Positions 53,546-60,539 of a stretch of DNA of 64,000 nt are shown piece after piece (position 1 is the first letter of the stretch; each line of letters starts with the position of its first letter). The stretch lies in the IMG/VR virus record IMGVR_UViG_3300027800_000004, positions 1 through 64,000 of that record; one strand, given 5' to 3'. The notes under the pieces were generated by a model. The model searched no databases. It had not been told where the DNA came from and saw only the letters and a list, made by a program, of their open reading frames with translations. Source of the stretch: a virus. The translations under genes were made by a program, and so were the position numbers.

Positions 53546-54421
53546 CTATTTTTTATCCTGCAGAAGTCCATTCTTCTTGCAAAACCTTGTTACTCGTTTA
53601 TAAAGTTCCGGTTCCTCAAGCTGTAAGCGCATATTCACCCTGCGCATCATCGTGTAATCCCTCTTTGTGGTCCCCCATAGATGAGTATATTTTAACTTAT
53701 CAGGGATCACGGTGACATCTTCTGCAATAACCTTGACCTTCTTGCGGAGATTGTGCATCTTGATAAGGCTGGCAGCGAAATACTGCTCATGGAAGAGGTT
53801 CTGGTGGATCAGTACGCCCTTATGTTTTCGGAAAAAGATATCCTGGTTCTCTTCGGCAAAGATGTATTCCGCGGAACACTCAATCCACTCCTTAAAGAAC
53901 TCCAACTTATTACCCCCACAGATCCCGCAGTTGTAGGCAAAGTCCAAAACTTCGTTATCAACAATTTTCTGAGGCTTTACCGGAGCATCAGCGAAACATG
54001 GCCGCATCATGTCGTAATACTTATAGCCGTCCAATTCCATTGGCTCATGGCTCTGGAAGCAAAGATCAGCCTTGAGGATACGTTTGGGCAGAGGATCCCA
54101 GAGAAACACATCATTGTCAATATGCACGAAAGGTACTTCCTGTTCGTTATAAGCAAGGAGTTTGCCATACGCCCAGAAGAAGGCCGACACTCGGTTCATC
54201 TCCTTCAACTTGTCGTTATAATGGGTTACTGGTAGGCCGATCTGTTTAAACATCTCGATAGCCCAGGGAGTGCTGACCATGTGGACCTCTTTAAAATGTC
54301 TTGAGGCACACCATACAGCCAGTGCGGTAGTGTATAGGAAGTCCGAATACTTTACGAATCCGCACTTGTTTACAAAATCTTCATCAGAATTGAAATAGGA
54401 AAAAACCACTCTGTTTATCAT
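53546..54421 (-). CDS. DUF6734-like glycosyltransferase-type protein
   Basis: 291 residues. Segments VVFSYFNSDEDFVNKCGFVK, VPFVHIDNDVFLWDPLP (a DxD-type metal site at IDNDVF), NCGICGGNKLEFFKEWIEC and KYTHLWGTTKRD are typical of DUF6734, a family found in polysaccharide and phage clusters with a GT-A-like core. The C-terminal end is helical and basic. Stop TAG at 53546. It would act with the sugar genes at 47.8-50.8 kb. Activity is inferred. Confidence 0.66.
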   Translation of the reverse strand: MINRVVFSYFNSDEDFVNKCGFVKYSDFLYTTALAVWCASRHFKEVHMVSTPWAIEMFKQIGLPVTHYNDKLKEMNRVSAFFWAYGKLLAYNEQEVPFVHIDNDVFLWDPLPKRILKADLCFQSHEPMELDGYKYYDMMRPCFADAPVKPQKIVDNEVLDFAYNCGICGGNKLEFFKEWIECSAEYIFAEENQDIFFRKHKGVLIHQNLFHEQYFAASLIKMHNLRKKVKVIAEDVTVIPDKLKYTHLWGTTKRDYTMMRRVNMRLQLEEPELYKRVTRFCKKNGLLQDKK

Positions 54422-54439
54422 AATTGCCGATATTAGGAT

Positions 54440-54481
54440 AAAAAAAGGGGGAGGGTTAGAAAGTCAGGTCAGACCCTCCCC
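54440..54481 (-). terminator. Rho-independent terminator
   Basis: On the minus strand GGGGAGGGT ... ACCCTCCCC with a loop of about 16 nt, followed by CTTTTTTTAT. Strong stem and U-tract. It ends the small-gene operon that starts near 56.9 kb, ahead of the DUF6734-like gene. Confidence 0.8.
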
Positions 54482-54500
54482 GGAAACATGGAAAAAAGTA

Positions 54501-54746
54501 TTAAACAAAAAGACCGCCAATGGCGTCACCCAGGTAATAACCCGTAGTGTTAGCATATCCACCGCAAAGGATGTCAACTGCCGTATCGAAACGCCACCGC
54601 AGTTCATTCTTATCAATGACTTGGGTTACGCATTTGTGGATGTGGTGATACTGATCACCGTCCTTGTATCCCTCCGGCTGGTAGTCCAGCTTCTCGGTTG
54701 CGAGAATTTTGAGGTCTATTTTTCCCTGAACATAATTTATTGCCAT
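54501..54746 (-). CDS. Small paralogue A with conserved GGYANTTGYYLGDAIGG tail
   Basis: 81 residues. The first two thirds are polar (INYVQGKIDLKILATEKLDY, YHHIHKCVTQVI), followed by DTAVDILCGGYAN and a Gly/Tyr-rich tail shared almost exactly with the 86-residue gene at 54777-55037. The tail is about 18 residues, uncharged and hydrophobic. No signal peptide. The pair arose by tandem duplication. Family not recognised. Confidence 0.6.
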   Translation of the reverse strand: MAINYVQGKIDLKILATEKLDYQPEGYKDGDQYHHIHKCVTQVIDKNELRWRFDTAVDILCGGYANTTGYYLGDAIGGLFV

Positions 54747-54776
54747 TTCTTTATTTTTTTAAAGAGTTAAACATCA

Positions 54777-55037
54777 TTAAACAAACAAGCCACCGATTGC
54801 ATCTCCAAGATAGTAGCCAGTGGTATTGGCATAACCGCCACAGAGTATATCAATGGCTGTTGCCCACCTCCATCTCCAGTCATTGTAGTCCATGTTGATT
54901 GGACGGCATTTATGATCCTGGTTCCATTGCTGTTCGTGGTGTTCAACACCTTGTCTCGTCTGAGGATTAGACTTGTCCACCTCCAGGCACACCTTGGCAT
55001 GAAGGTCTATATATGATCTCACATAAGTAGTTGCCAT
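54777..55037 (-). CDS. Small paralogue B with conserved GGYANTTGYYLGDAIGG tail
   Basis: 86 residues. The C-terminal 30 residues match paralogue A (AIDILCGGYAN, TTGYYLGDAIGGLF), while the N-terminal part differs (TYVRSYIDLHAKVCLEVDKS, HHEQQWNQDHKCRPIN) except for a shared Trp-Arg-Trp region. No membrane helix or signal peptide. It is 30 nt upstream of paralogue A. Role unknown. Confidence 0.6.
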   Translation of the reverse strand: MATTYVRSYIDLHAKVCLEVDKSNPQTRQGVEHHEQQWNQDHKCRPINMDYNDWRWRWATAIDILCGGYANTTGYYLGDAIGGLFV

Positions 55038-55055
55038 TTTCTTAAGTATTAGTTA

Positions 55056-55634
55056 TTAAATTAGTGGAATTTCGATGTGTTTGATGATGCCATAGGCAAT
55101 CTTGTTGCCGTCATTGCCAAAAGGAACAACATACAGATCAAGTCCACCTAACAGGGCCACATCCATATTGGCCGTGATCTTTTCAGTTGTCGTACTGGTA
55201 ACAGGCGTTTCTGCTGCTGCAACAGTTAGTGCAGAGGAGAAGGACGGATCTGTATCTACAAGAAAACCACAGGTAGTTGCAACATTATTGCTCTCTACTT
55301 TTGCGGAAAAATACAGCGTCATTGTATCTGTATCAAGGATGAGATCTCCCATCCATACTTCTACCGGTGGCAACGTAGCCAGTTCCCATCCTCTCGTCAA
55401 AACAAGGTAAGCATCAGCATATCTTCCCTGATACTCATTCAAAAGAAGTTCCATCATCGGAAGATCCTTTACAAACTTCTCCTGTTGACGCTCACGGCCG
55501 GGACGTTTCTGTATTGCCCCCTTGTTTGTGTCCCAGGTGATTCTCTCTTCCAGAAAACTAAACCGGGTCTTTATCCTCACATTTCTCAGATGTGAGGCGG
55601 TACCCTGTCTGGATCCAATCGTAATTCTTGCCAT
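55056..55634 (-). CDS. Protein with C-terminal Ig/FnIII-like domain
   Basis: 192 residues. N-terminal basic segment (ITIGSRQGTASHLRNVRIKT), a helix (KDLPMMELLLNEYQGRYADA), and from about residue 95 a beta sandwich with TMTLYFSAKVESNNVATTCG, the 'GFLVDTDPSFSSALTV' turn and LDLYVVPFGNDGNKIAYGI, which reads like a fibronectin-III fold. May decorate the virion or bind nucleic acid through the basic end. No family recognised beyond the domain. Confidence 0.55.
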   Translation of the reverse strand: MARITIGSRQGTASHLRNVRIKTRFSFLEERITWDTNKGAIQKRPGRERQQEKFVKDLPMMELLLNEYQGRYADAYLVLTRGWELATLPPVEVWMGDLILDTDTMTLYFSAKVESNNVATTCGFLVDTDPSFSSALTVAAAETPVTSTTTEKITANMDVALLGGLDLYVVPFGNDGNKIAYGIIKHIEIPLI

Positions 55635-55662
55635 TTTTCACTTGGTTTTAAATGGTTACACT

Positions 55663-55670
55663 CAAAATTA
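55663..55670 (-). promoter_or_regulatory. -7 box before the 192-residue gene
   Basis: TAATTTTG on the minus strand fits TAnnTTTG. Predicted start of transcription about 22 nt before the ATG at 55634. No -33 TTG at the normal distance. Confidence 0.35.
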
Positions 55671-55681
55671 TCGTTATAAAG

Positions 55682-56083
55682 TTAAGTCTTTTTCCGTAGT
55701 AGGGCGTAGATGTTCTTATTTTCTTCATCATCTACCGATCTCTCACAGATAATGAATGTGAATCTATCAGGACAGGTTGCCCCTGCCGGTCGTGATGTAA
55801 CAGTCCAGGTCTTATCCATCACCAACGAAGCCAGATCTACCGAATTAAACACCGCGCCACCTCTTCCATTCTTTCTTAATCGGTAGGTACTGCCTACTGA
55901 AATAAAAAACTCACTGGGGACATCTCCCTGAAAGACATCCACCAGTGAGCCGTGACGAACATTTAATCTGACTAACGCCACATTTGACAGTATGACCACC
56001 CCACGCCTGGTAAATGATATCGTGGCTAACTTATTATGGCTCTTGTTGGCCAATCCCTCCCTGGTCAACCGAACAAATTTCAT
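55682..56083 (-). CDS. Small beta-rich protein
   Basis: 133 residues, with strands such as LATISFTRRGVVILSNVALV, a basic Gly-rich loop (RLRKNGRGGAVFN) and a C-terminal helix-turn (DEENKNIYALLRKKT). No signal peptide or membrane segment. Overlaps the lipoprotein gene by 4 nt. An Arg/Lys pattern and beta folding fit a small DNA- or RNA-binding protein but nothing is specific. No family recognised. Confidence 0.5.
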   Translation of the reverse strand: MKFVRLTREGLANKSHNKLATISFTRRGVVILSNVALVRLNVRHGSLVDVFQGDVPSEFFISVGSTYRLRKNGRGGAVFNSVDLASLVMDKTWTVTSRPAGATCPDRFTFIICERSVDDEENKNIYALLRKKT

Positions 56084-56289
56084 CTCCCATCAAATATCTT
56101 ACCCCAGATATTCTCGTTGTAGTGCCTCTTTGGATTAAATTGGTTCTTTTTGTGCAGCTTTGGGTAATCTGCCCTCTCTTTGGCAGCCTTTGTGTCATTG
56201 TACGCAGCACACTTGCTCGTAGCAGTACGGTAACTTGAACACGACATCAGTAACAATGTCATCACAATTAATAACGCGATCTTTTTCAT
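56080..56289 (-). CDS. Small lipoprotein
   Basis: 69 residues. The N terminus MKKIALLIVMTLLLMSC has a lipobox-like LMSC, so Cys17 is likely lipidated. The mature 53 residues are polar, with RTATSKCAAYNDTKAAKERA and a conserved-looking end (KKNQFNPKRHYNENIWGKIF). Phage lipoproteins of this size often act in superinfection exclusion or envelope stress. No acidic export signal after Cys17. Overlaps the next gene by 4 nt. Confidence 0.65.
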   Translation of the reverse strand: MKKIALLIVMTLLLMSCSSYRTATSKCAAYNDTKAAKERADYPKLHKKNQFNPKRHYNENIWGKIFDGR

Positions 56290-56301
56290 AGCAATATGGT
56301 T

Positions 56302-56628
56302 TTAGGTGTTATCTTCATTCTTTACAACAGGTGGCATAACCTTAATCTCCGGTCCCTTCTGTTCGGTCTTATCCACCTGCCCGGATACTAATCGTAGCAA
56401 CTGATCAACCTCCACCCCTTCCCTGGCTACTATCACCAGGTACCAGTACAAGACATTACTCATGCTGATGATCTTGCTCATCCTCTCATACTCCCCTCCA
56501 AACTTATTCCGGGGATCCAGACTTAAATTCATCAGTAACATGGCATCATGCAGCTTGTTTAGGACATCCTTGCCATCTTCTGCCTTTAACTCCTTCATCT
56601 GTGCAACCAACTCTTCTACTGTTCTCAT
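56302..56628 (-). CDS. Small helical protein
   Basis: 108 residues. Three likely helices (EELVAQMKELKAEDGKDVLN, ERMSKIISMSNVLYWYLVIV, GVEVDQLLRLVSGQ), the second with a hydrophobic core that could associate with a membrane or partner, and a Lys/Glu/Pro tail. No signal peptide. Situated 12 nt before the lipoprotein gene. No family recognised. Confidence 0.55.
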   Translation of the reverse strand: MRTVEELVAQMKELKAEDGKDVLNKLHDAMLLMNLSLDPRNKFGGEYERMSKIISMSNVLYWYLVIVAREGVEVDQLLRLVSGQVDKTEQKGPEIKVMPPVVKNEDNT

Positions 56629-56640
56629 ATCTCTTAGTTT

Positions 56641-56922
56641 TTAGTTCCTGTTATATCCACTCATCCTTTCCCTTCCATTTACCCTCTGCTTTCCCTTATA
56701 CAGCGTAAAACTACGAAAGATCATATAATCCCCCTCTACTAATACATCCCTCTTCTTCCTGCTGAATATGTACGTTAACCGGTCCCTCTTTATTCCCGTC
56801 ATCCCTTCCAGTGTTACCAGGTTCGTGCAATTACTCACCATACAGTCTGTCAAATCATCCGTTATCGCCTTTCCCCCCAGGCAAACTACTGTGTAAATCC
56901 TCTGTATCCTCTTCCGGTTCAT
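56641..56922 (-). CDS. Small protein at start of minus-strand early operon
   Basis: 93 residues. Basic (RKRIQRIYTVVCLGGKAITD, then SNCTNLVTLEGMTGIKRDRL and SRKKRDVLVEGDY) with a short beta pattern and a basic Arg/Gly tail. Its segment 'LVTLEGMTGIKRDRLTYIF' looks like a HTH recognition helix, but weakly. First gene after the -7 box at 56968. A small regulatory or DNA-binding protein is possible. Confidence 0.5.
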   Translation of the reverse strand: MNRKRIQRIYTVVCLGGKAITDDLTDCMVSNCTNLVTLEGMTGIKRDRLTYIFSRKKRDVLVEGDYMIFRSFTLYKGKQRVNGRERMSGYNRN

Positions 56923-56967
56923 AATCGTGTAAAATCAGCCATTACAACTTAGCGGCCCGTACACTTG

Positions 56968-56975
56968 CAAAGCTA
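56968..56975 (-). promoter_or_regulatory. -7 box for minus-strand early operon
   Basis: TAGCTTTG on the minus strand fits TAnnTTTG. The predicted start lies about 40 nt before the ATG at 56922. An upstream TTTTG is 25 nt away, longer than the usual 19-20, so the promoter is only partly supported. Confidence 0.4.
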
Positions 56976-57416
56976 ATTTAATTTACGACATAGGACTACG
57001 CAAAATGGTAAAAAGTTATTAACAAGTAATTAATTTTATACCAAAGTGAGCGTCTGCCTGCGGTCTATGTATATATTTCAGGCTCGGTCGCGCGAACCCA
57101 AATCGGATTTGCGTACCCGCCCCCCCTGCCTGGGCCTCTCCAGGCGTTTTGTGTCCGTGCCTTTAAAGTGGTTCTGCCCTGTCCAACAACAAAATAAAGC
57201 GTTCTGACCTGTTGTTGATAGGGTAGGGGAGAGGATCTATAAACACAATGCCTTCATGTTCTATTTAACATAATGATAATTATGGGCAATGTAGTCAGCC
57301 ATCATGTCATGCCTGTCTGAGTGTGTCATCCCTGCATCCTGTGAGCCTGTAAATGTGGCCTCTTTTGTGCTTGATACAATTCAATGAACGTACATAATGA
57401 ATGGTGTGGATGATGC

Positions 57417-57460
57417 GTTAAATGGGTTGAAATGCTTAAATTTGCGTGTTAAATGGGTTG
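57417..57460 (+). repeat. 13-bp direct repeats flanking a -7 box
   Basis: GTTAAATGGGTTG occurs at 57417-57429 and at 57448-57460, exactly 31 bp apart, about three helical turns. The -7 box TAAATTTG lies between them. This arrangement fits a two-site operator that covers the promoter of the winged-helix gene. Confidence 0.6.
57437..57444 (+). promoter_or_regulatory. -7 box for the winged-helix regulator
   Basis: TAAATTTG, fitting TAnnTTTG, 40 nt before the ATG at 57484. No TTG 19-20 nt upstream. Flanked by the 13-bp repeats, which suggests repression or autoregulation. Confidence 0.45.
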
Positions 57461-57483
57461 TTAACCTCTTGAGAGTTGCATAA

Positions 57484-58035
57484 ATGAATGAGAACCTGTC
57501 CCCTGCGCCATCCTTGCCTCCTTCTCTGGCTTATCTGTATTCAAACCTATCAATGGAAGAACAAAGGGTCTTTCATAAGGTGTTCAATAGTATGTGGGGT
57601 GTTGTTGCTCCCTTGAAGCGGTTCGTTCATCATGGTGGTGTCATGTATGCCTATTGGGTTGCTGATAAACTGCGTGAAGAACATAACCTCACCAATGTGG
57701 AGTTATCCCTGCTCATGTATTTGTATCATGTGTCTGGTGGTGGCAGACAGGTCATTGATGGTGTAGATCTCCTCGCTGCTCCCTCCTTCCCCTGCTCGTA
57801 TAACTATTGGATGGTGTTGTCCGGTCAGTTTAAACAACGTGGTTATATCGTGCGTTCTGTTCGTAACCCTGCTAAACCATATACATCTGGGTATCGTGCA
57901 AAGGGAATGAGATACATAAGACTAACCGACAAAGCAATTAACTTGATACATGATATGGATAGAGAGTTGTACAGGCGGTTGCGGTCTTGTACGTTCAACG
58001 ATGTGGTGTGTGGATATGGAAAAGGGCAGATATAA
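57484..58035 (+). CDS. Winged-helix (MarR-like) regulator
   Basis: 183 residues. The helix LSLLMYLYHVSGGG, a middle region with SYNYWMVLSGQFKQRGYIVR as the recognition helix, the wing RNPAKPYTSGYR and a C-terminal helix (RLTDKAINLIHDMDRELYRR) fit a MarR-like or related winged-helix fold. It begins the plus-strand arm and is preceded by direct repeats that could be its own operator. May control the early/late switch or the neighbouring minus operon. N-terminal 30 residues are Pro/Ser-rich. Start ATG 57484. Confidence 0.65.
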   Translation: MNENLSPAPSLPPSLAYLYSNLSMEEQRVFHKVFNSMWGVVAPLKRFVHHGGVMYAYWVADKLREEHNLTNVELSLLMYLYHVSGGGRQVIDGVDLLAAPSFPCSYNYWMVLSGQFKQRGYIVRSVRNPAKPYTSGYRAKGMRYIRLTDKAINLIHDMDRELYRRLRSCTFNDVVCGYGKGQI

Positions 58036-58044
58036 CTCTGCCCT
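58023..58044. terminator. Hairpin between convergent genes
   Basis: agggcaga - tataac - tctgccct, a perfect 8-bp stem whose loop contains the stop of the regulator gene. On the minus strand TTTTCC follows, so it can serve as a terminator for the minus genes and, weakly, the plus gene. Confidence 0.6.
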
Positions 58045-58068
58045 CTGTCCTGTGGTCTTATTTGAGGT

Positions 58069-58434
58069 TTAAATAACTCCCATTGCAATCCCCTGTTTCA
58101 GCATGTACTCTGAACTGCACCAATGTATTTGATTAATGATAACATTGATGTTCGTCTTGTGGTCTGCTTCATTGCCTTCATCATCCATGCCAATAATCAT
58201 TGACTTGCCAAGAATAGCATATACAAAGCCATTGAACATCCATCCGGCCTGTGGTGCATCCTCATTGAACTCAATCCATGCCTCTTCGTTGCAGTATAGC
58301 ACATCTCTGTTAGGATAAGTGATAGGTGCTTCAATCATGTGGCAGTCTAAGAGCCTGTAAATGTCCTTGAGGCTTCCGGTTGTTTCAACCTGTGTTACTT
58401 CCTTTGTGTCTGGGTTAATTAAAATTGCTTTCAT
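58069..58434 (-). CDS. DUF3846-like protein
   Basis: 121 residues. The start MKAILINPDTKEVTQVE followed by TGSLKDIYRLLDCHMIEA, then VLYCNEEAWIEFNEDAPQAG and IIGMDDEGNEAD, is the usual outline of DUF3846 proteins of phages and mobile elements. No signal peptide. Preceded by the AACACACACGACAATG leader. Function unknown; a role in countering host defences or in replication has been considered for related proteins by context only. Confidence 0.65.
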   Translation of the reverse strand: MKAILINPDTKEVTQVETTGSLKDIYRLLDCHMIEAPITYPNRDVLYCNEEAWIEFNEDAPQAGWMFNGFVYAILGKSMIIGMDDEGNEADHKTNINVIINQIHWCSSEYMLKQGIAMGVI

Positions 58435-58446
58435 TGTCGTGTGTGT

Positions 58447-58692
58447 TTATAGGTTATTAATCAGTTGCATTAATTCATCCGGTTTGCGGTCATCCTTGAC
58501 GTTGTTACAGGCAAGTGCATAGAATATTGAACTCCCCATAACAAGATTGTCATAGGGGTCAATAATAGGGTCAATGGTCTTAATCTCATTGACATTTAAC
58601 CATGTTGATTTTGGTTCGGTTGTCTTGAAATAGCGTTCTTCTTTTGAGTGCCATATCCATGACCATGTACATTTAAGAATGTGTGTTCTCAT
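58447..58692 (-). CDS. Small protein of accessory arm
   Basis: 81 residues from the ATG at 58692. It begins MRTHILKCTWSWIWHSKEER and ends KDDRKPDELMQLINNL. The upstream ATG at 58722 would overlap the previous gene; instead the start chosen lies 4 nt after the previous stop and directly follows AAGGAG. No membrane helix, no known family. The Trp-rich beginning is its only notable feature. Confidence 0.55.
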   Translation of the reverse strand: MRTHILKCTWSWIWHSKEERYFKTTEPKSTWLNVNEIKTIDPIIDPYDNLVMGSSIFYALACNNVKDDRKPDELMQLINNL

Positions 58693-58696
58693 CTCC

Positions 58697-58942
58697 TTAT
58701 TTATTAGTGTGTTTGACTTCAATTATAGCCTTCCAACATGAGTCGCAAACATAGTCAGAAGGGTATGGGTCTATGCAGTTCTGAAATGCCACCCATTGTT
58801 CGGGCGTGTACTCTGGGATTGCCTCCTGTTCTCTCCGGTAGTCACCTACAAATGACATGATTAACAGGGTAATGAATAAGGCCAACGTAACAACGATTAG
58901 GCCGATGTTCATCTGTTCTTCTACGTTCTTGGTTTTCATCAT
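58697..58942 (-). CDS. Small membrane protein
   Basis: 81 residues with one N-terminal membrane helix at about 12-32 (NIGLIVVTLALFITLLIMSF) and a soluble C-terminal half with three Cys (NCIDPYPSDYVCDSCWKAII), possibly metal-binding or disulfide-linked. The start is preceded by GAACACACACTAAAACACGCAAG. The gene faces the RadC-type gene across a shared control region. Role unknown. Confidence 0.6.
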   Translation of the reverse strand: MMKTKNVEEQMNIGLIVVTLALFITLLIMSFVGDYRREQEAIPEYTPEQWVAFQNCIDPYPSDYVCDSCWKAIIEVKHTNK

Positions 58943-59005
58943 CTTGCGTGTTTTAGTGTGTGTTCTGCGTTGTTTGATACTGCAATATTATACTATATAA
59001 TAACA

Positions 59006-59083
59006 CGAACAAATTTATTTTGACGAATAGTTCGTTTTTTTTGACGAACGGATTTGTTGGTTTAATATATTAGTGTATCTTCA
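59006..59083. promoter_or_regulatory. Divergent control region with palindromic operator
   Basis: Plus strand promoter: TTTG at 59053-59056, 19 nt, TATCTTCA at 59076-59083 (close to TAnnTTTG), 30 nt before the RadC-type start. Minus-strand -7 box TAAATTTG at 59010-59017 for the small membrane protein. Between them is a perfect palindrome ACGAA-TAG-TTCGT (59023-59035), flanked by two direct half-sites ACGAAC (59005-59010 and 59044-59049). This is what a bound dimeric repressor would need to block both promoters. Confidence 0.55.
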
Positions 59084-59113
59084 CATCGTATTAATAACAT
59101 AATAACACACACA

Positions 59114-59773
59114 ATGAACACACGACAATTAGAATTGCAAGAACCAGATGCTAAACTGCTCTACATGGGTAAGTCAGCATTGTCAGACAGGGACATTATG
59201 TCTTTAATTCTGGCAGGGAGTGACAACAAGAACAAGGCTGACAAGGTATTGAAAGCCTCAGATTTCAATTTTGATAGTATGTCAAAGTATTGTTACACCG
59301 ATTTGAAAGCGTTCGGATTATCCCATTTACAGGCCGTTCGCTGCATTGCAGTTATTGAGTTCGCCAAGCGGTTGAATATACACAGGGTTGACGAACAGAC
59401 ACAAATTAGGTCAAGTTCAGACATCTTTGCTTACATGTCCCCCATCCTCTCAGACCTTGACCATGAGGAATTTTGGGCAATCCTGTTGAACAGGGCAAAC
59501 CGCATCATTAAGCGTGTCAAAATCTCACAGGGTGGCATAGCGGGAACGGTCACCGACATCCGCATATTGTTCAAACATGCCATTAATGACCTTGCCTGTG
59601 GCCTTGTGGTATGCCATAACCATCCCTCTGGCAATACCTCTCCCTCTGATAGTGACATCCGCATAACTCAGAAGATTAAGGAGACAGGGAACATTATGGA
59701 CATACAGGTATTAGACCATGTAATTATCGCCAAGAGTGAACACTATTCCTTTGCAGATAACGGAACGCTATAA
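59114..59773 (+). CDS. radC: RadC-like JAMM-domain protein
   Basis: 219 residues. The JAMM zinc motif is complete: His168-x-His170, then seven residues, Ser178 and Asp181 (HNHPSGNTSPSDSD), preceded by a Glu-containing strand near residue 118-125. The N-terminal 100 residues are a helix-hairpin-helix-like region. Length matches bacterial RadC. RadC is common in phages and mobile elements, and its role in DNA repair is disputed. Preceded by AACACACACAATG, first gene of the plus-strand operon. Confidence 0.8.
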   Translation: MNTRQLELQEPDAKLLYMGKSALSDRDIMSLILAGSDNKNKADKVLKASDFNFDSMSKYCYTDLKAFGLSHLQAVRCIAVIEFAKRLNIHRVDEQTQIRSSSDIFAYMSPILSDLDHEEFWAILLNRANRIIKRVKISQGGIAGTVTDIRILFKHAINDLACGLVVCHNHPSGNTSPSDSDIRITQKIKETGNIMDIQVLDHVIIAKSEHYSFADNGTL

Positions 59774-59795
59774 CACTAACTAACACACAAATAAC

Positions 59796-60119
59796 ATGGA
59801 AACAATTTACATTTTCAACTACTCACCGAAGGCCATTGTTGTCGTGGGTGACACCAAGCCAATTCACGGACTACTCAAGAACGCAGGGGGCAAATGGAAC
59901 GCCCGATTAACCGATTTAAGGACAGGGAACAAGTTTGGAGGTTGGGTATATCATCATACTCGTTTGGCTTCCATACAGGCCACATTAACGGCCAATGCAA
60001 TCAAGTTCGCAATGGAGAGGCCGTCAAGCCTCTCCTCCCTCTCATCCACAGGTCGGGATTATATCCAAGACCCTGCTGAAATAGATGCTGACAACTTTTG
60101 CCAACGTAACAATATCTGA
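59796..60119 (+). CDS. Mobile-element protein with 'LKxxGGKWN' domain
   Basis: 107 residues. Contains KAIVVVGDTKPIHGLLKNAG, GKWNARLTDLRTG and FGGWVYHHTR, a compact domain that I know from Bacteroidota mobile-element and phage proteins, often fused to larger nucleases or helicases. No catalytic motif is visible. It starts with the AACACACAAATAACATGG leader. Role unknown; location next to radC suggests DNA metabolism. Confidence 0.58.
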   Translation: METIYIFNYSPKAIVVVGDTKPIHGLLKNAGGKWNARLTDLRTGNKFGGWVYHHTRLASIQATLTANAIKFAMERPSSLSSLSSTGRDYIQDPAEIDADNFCQRNNI

Positions 60120-60121
60120 AC

Positions 60122-60505
60122 ATGGCACAGACAGGACTATTCACAGGCGAAGAGATGCGTGGTACAGGTCAGATGAACATGCTGAACTCCATAGACCACC
60201 AAGAGGACAGGATTAAAAGCCTCCGCAAACAGGTACACCATTACCATTATGATGCAGGGCATGGATGGTTAGAGGTGGAACTTGCTGACCTTTCAAAATT
60301 AGGCATAAGCCATGCTATCTCCGGTTTCTCATTCAGACATGGTGACAAAGCATATTTGGAAGAAGATAGCGATGCGGTTCTCTATATTAACACACTCTTC
60401 CCGAACCGACATGTTGACCCCGAATATCCGATATTTCAAGACCACATGAGGGGTATAAATGATGGTGACAACTCACACATCAGAAGATACGCACACTACA
60501 AATAA
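60122..60505 (+). CDS. Conserved phage/mobile-element protein
   Basis: 127 residues. Motifs HYDAGHGWLEVELADLSKLG, SGFSFRHGDKAYLEEDSDAV and LYINTLFPNRHVD read like a small conserved single-domain protein found in phage and plasmid accessory regions. Gap to the previous gene 2 nt. No signal peptide. Possibly linked to replication or antirestriction; not assigned. Confidence 0.55.
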   Translation: MAQTGLFTGEEMRGTGQMNMLNSIDHQEDRIKSLRKQVHHYHYDAGHGWLEVELADLSKLGISHAISGFSFRHGDKAYLEEDSDAVLYINTLFPNRHVDPEYPIFQDHMRGINDGDNSHIRRYAHYK

Positions 60506-60515
60506 CATGAACAAC

Positions 60516-60539
60516 GCCTCCCTGCTACGGCAGGGGGGC
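60516..60539 (+). other. Ten-base-pair hairpin with UACG tetraloop
   Basis: Stem from 60516-60525 and 60530-60539 around the loop TACG, with C and G closing it, which is a cUACGg tetraloop of the very stable UNCG class. One G-T wobble in the stem. It lies inside a possible 21-codon leader ORF (ATG 60507 to TAG 60572) upstream of the 65-residue gene. No U-tract, so a control or processing element is more likely than a terminator. Confidence 0.6.

Larger units (their letters stand above)
56923..57483. other. Gene-free divergent control region with dyads
   Basis: About 560 bp without a convincing gene. Present are: a -7 box for the minus operon (56968-56975), a 13-bp palindrome CAAATCGGATTTG (57099-57111), a GC-rich patch around 57050-57150, a hairpin GCCTGG-gcctct-CCAGGC followed by GTTTTG (57128-57151) that looks like a plus-strand terminator, an 8-bp inverted repeat CAACAACA ... 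TGTTGTTG (57184-57217), and two direct repeats before the plus gene. An origin of replication is possible because of the dyads and strand switch, but nothing decides it. Confidence 0.55.

Noticed and set aside
56923-57483. tRNA gene or CRISPR array in the gene-free region
   Set aside because: No cloverleaf with CCA-type acceptor arms and no regularly spaced repeats; only short dyads and two 13-bp repeats.
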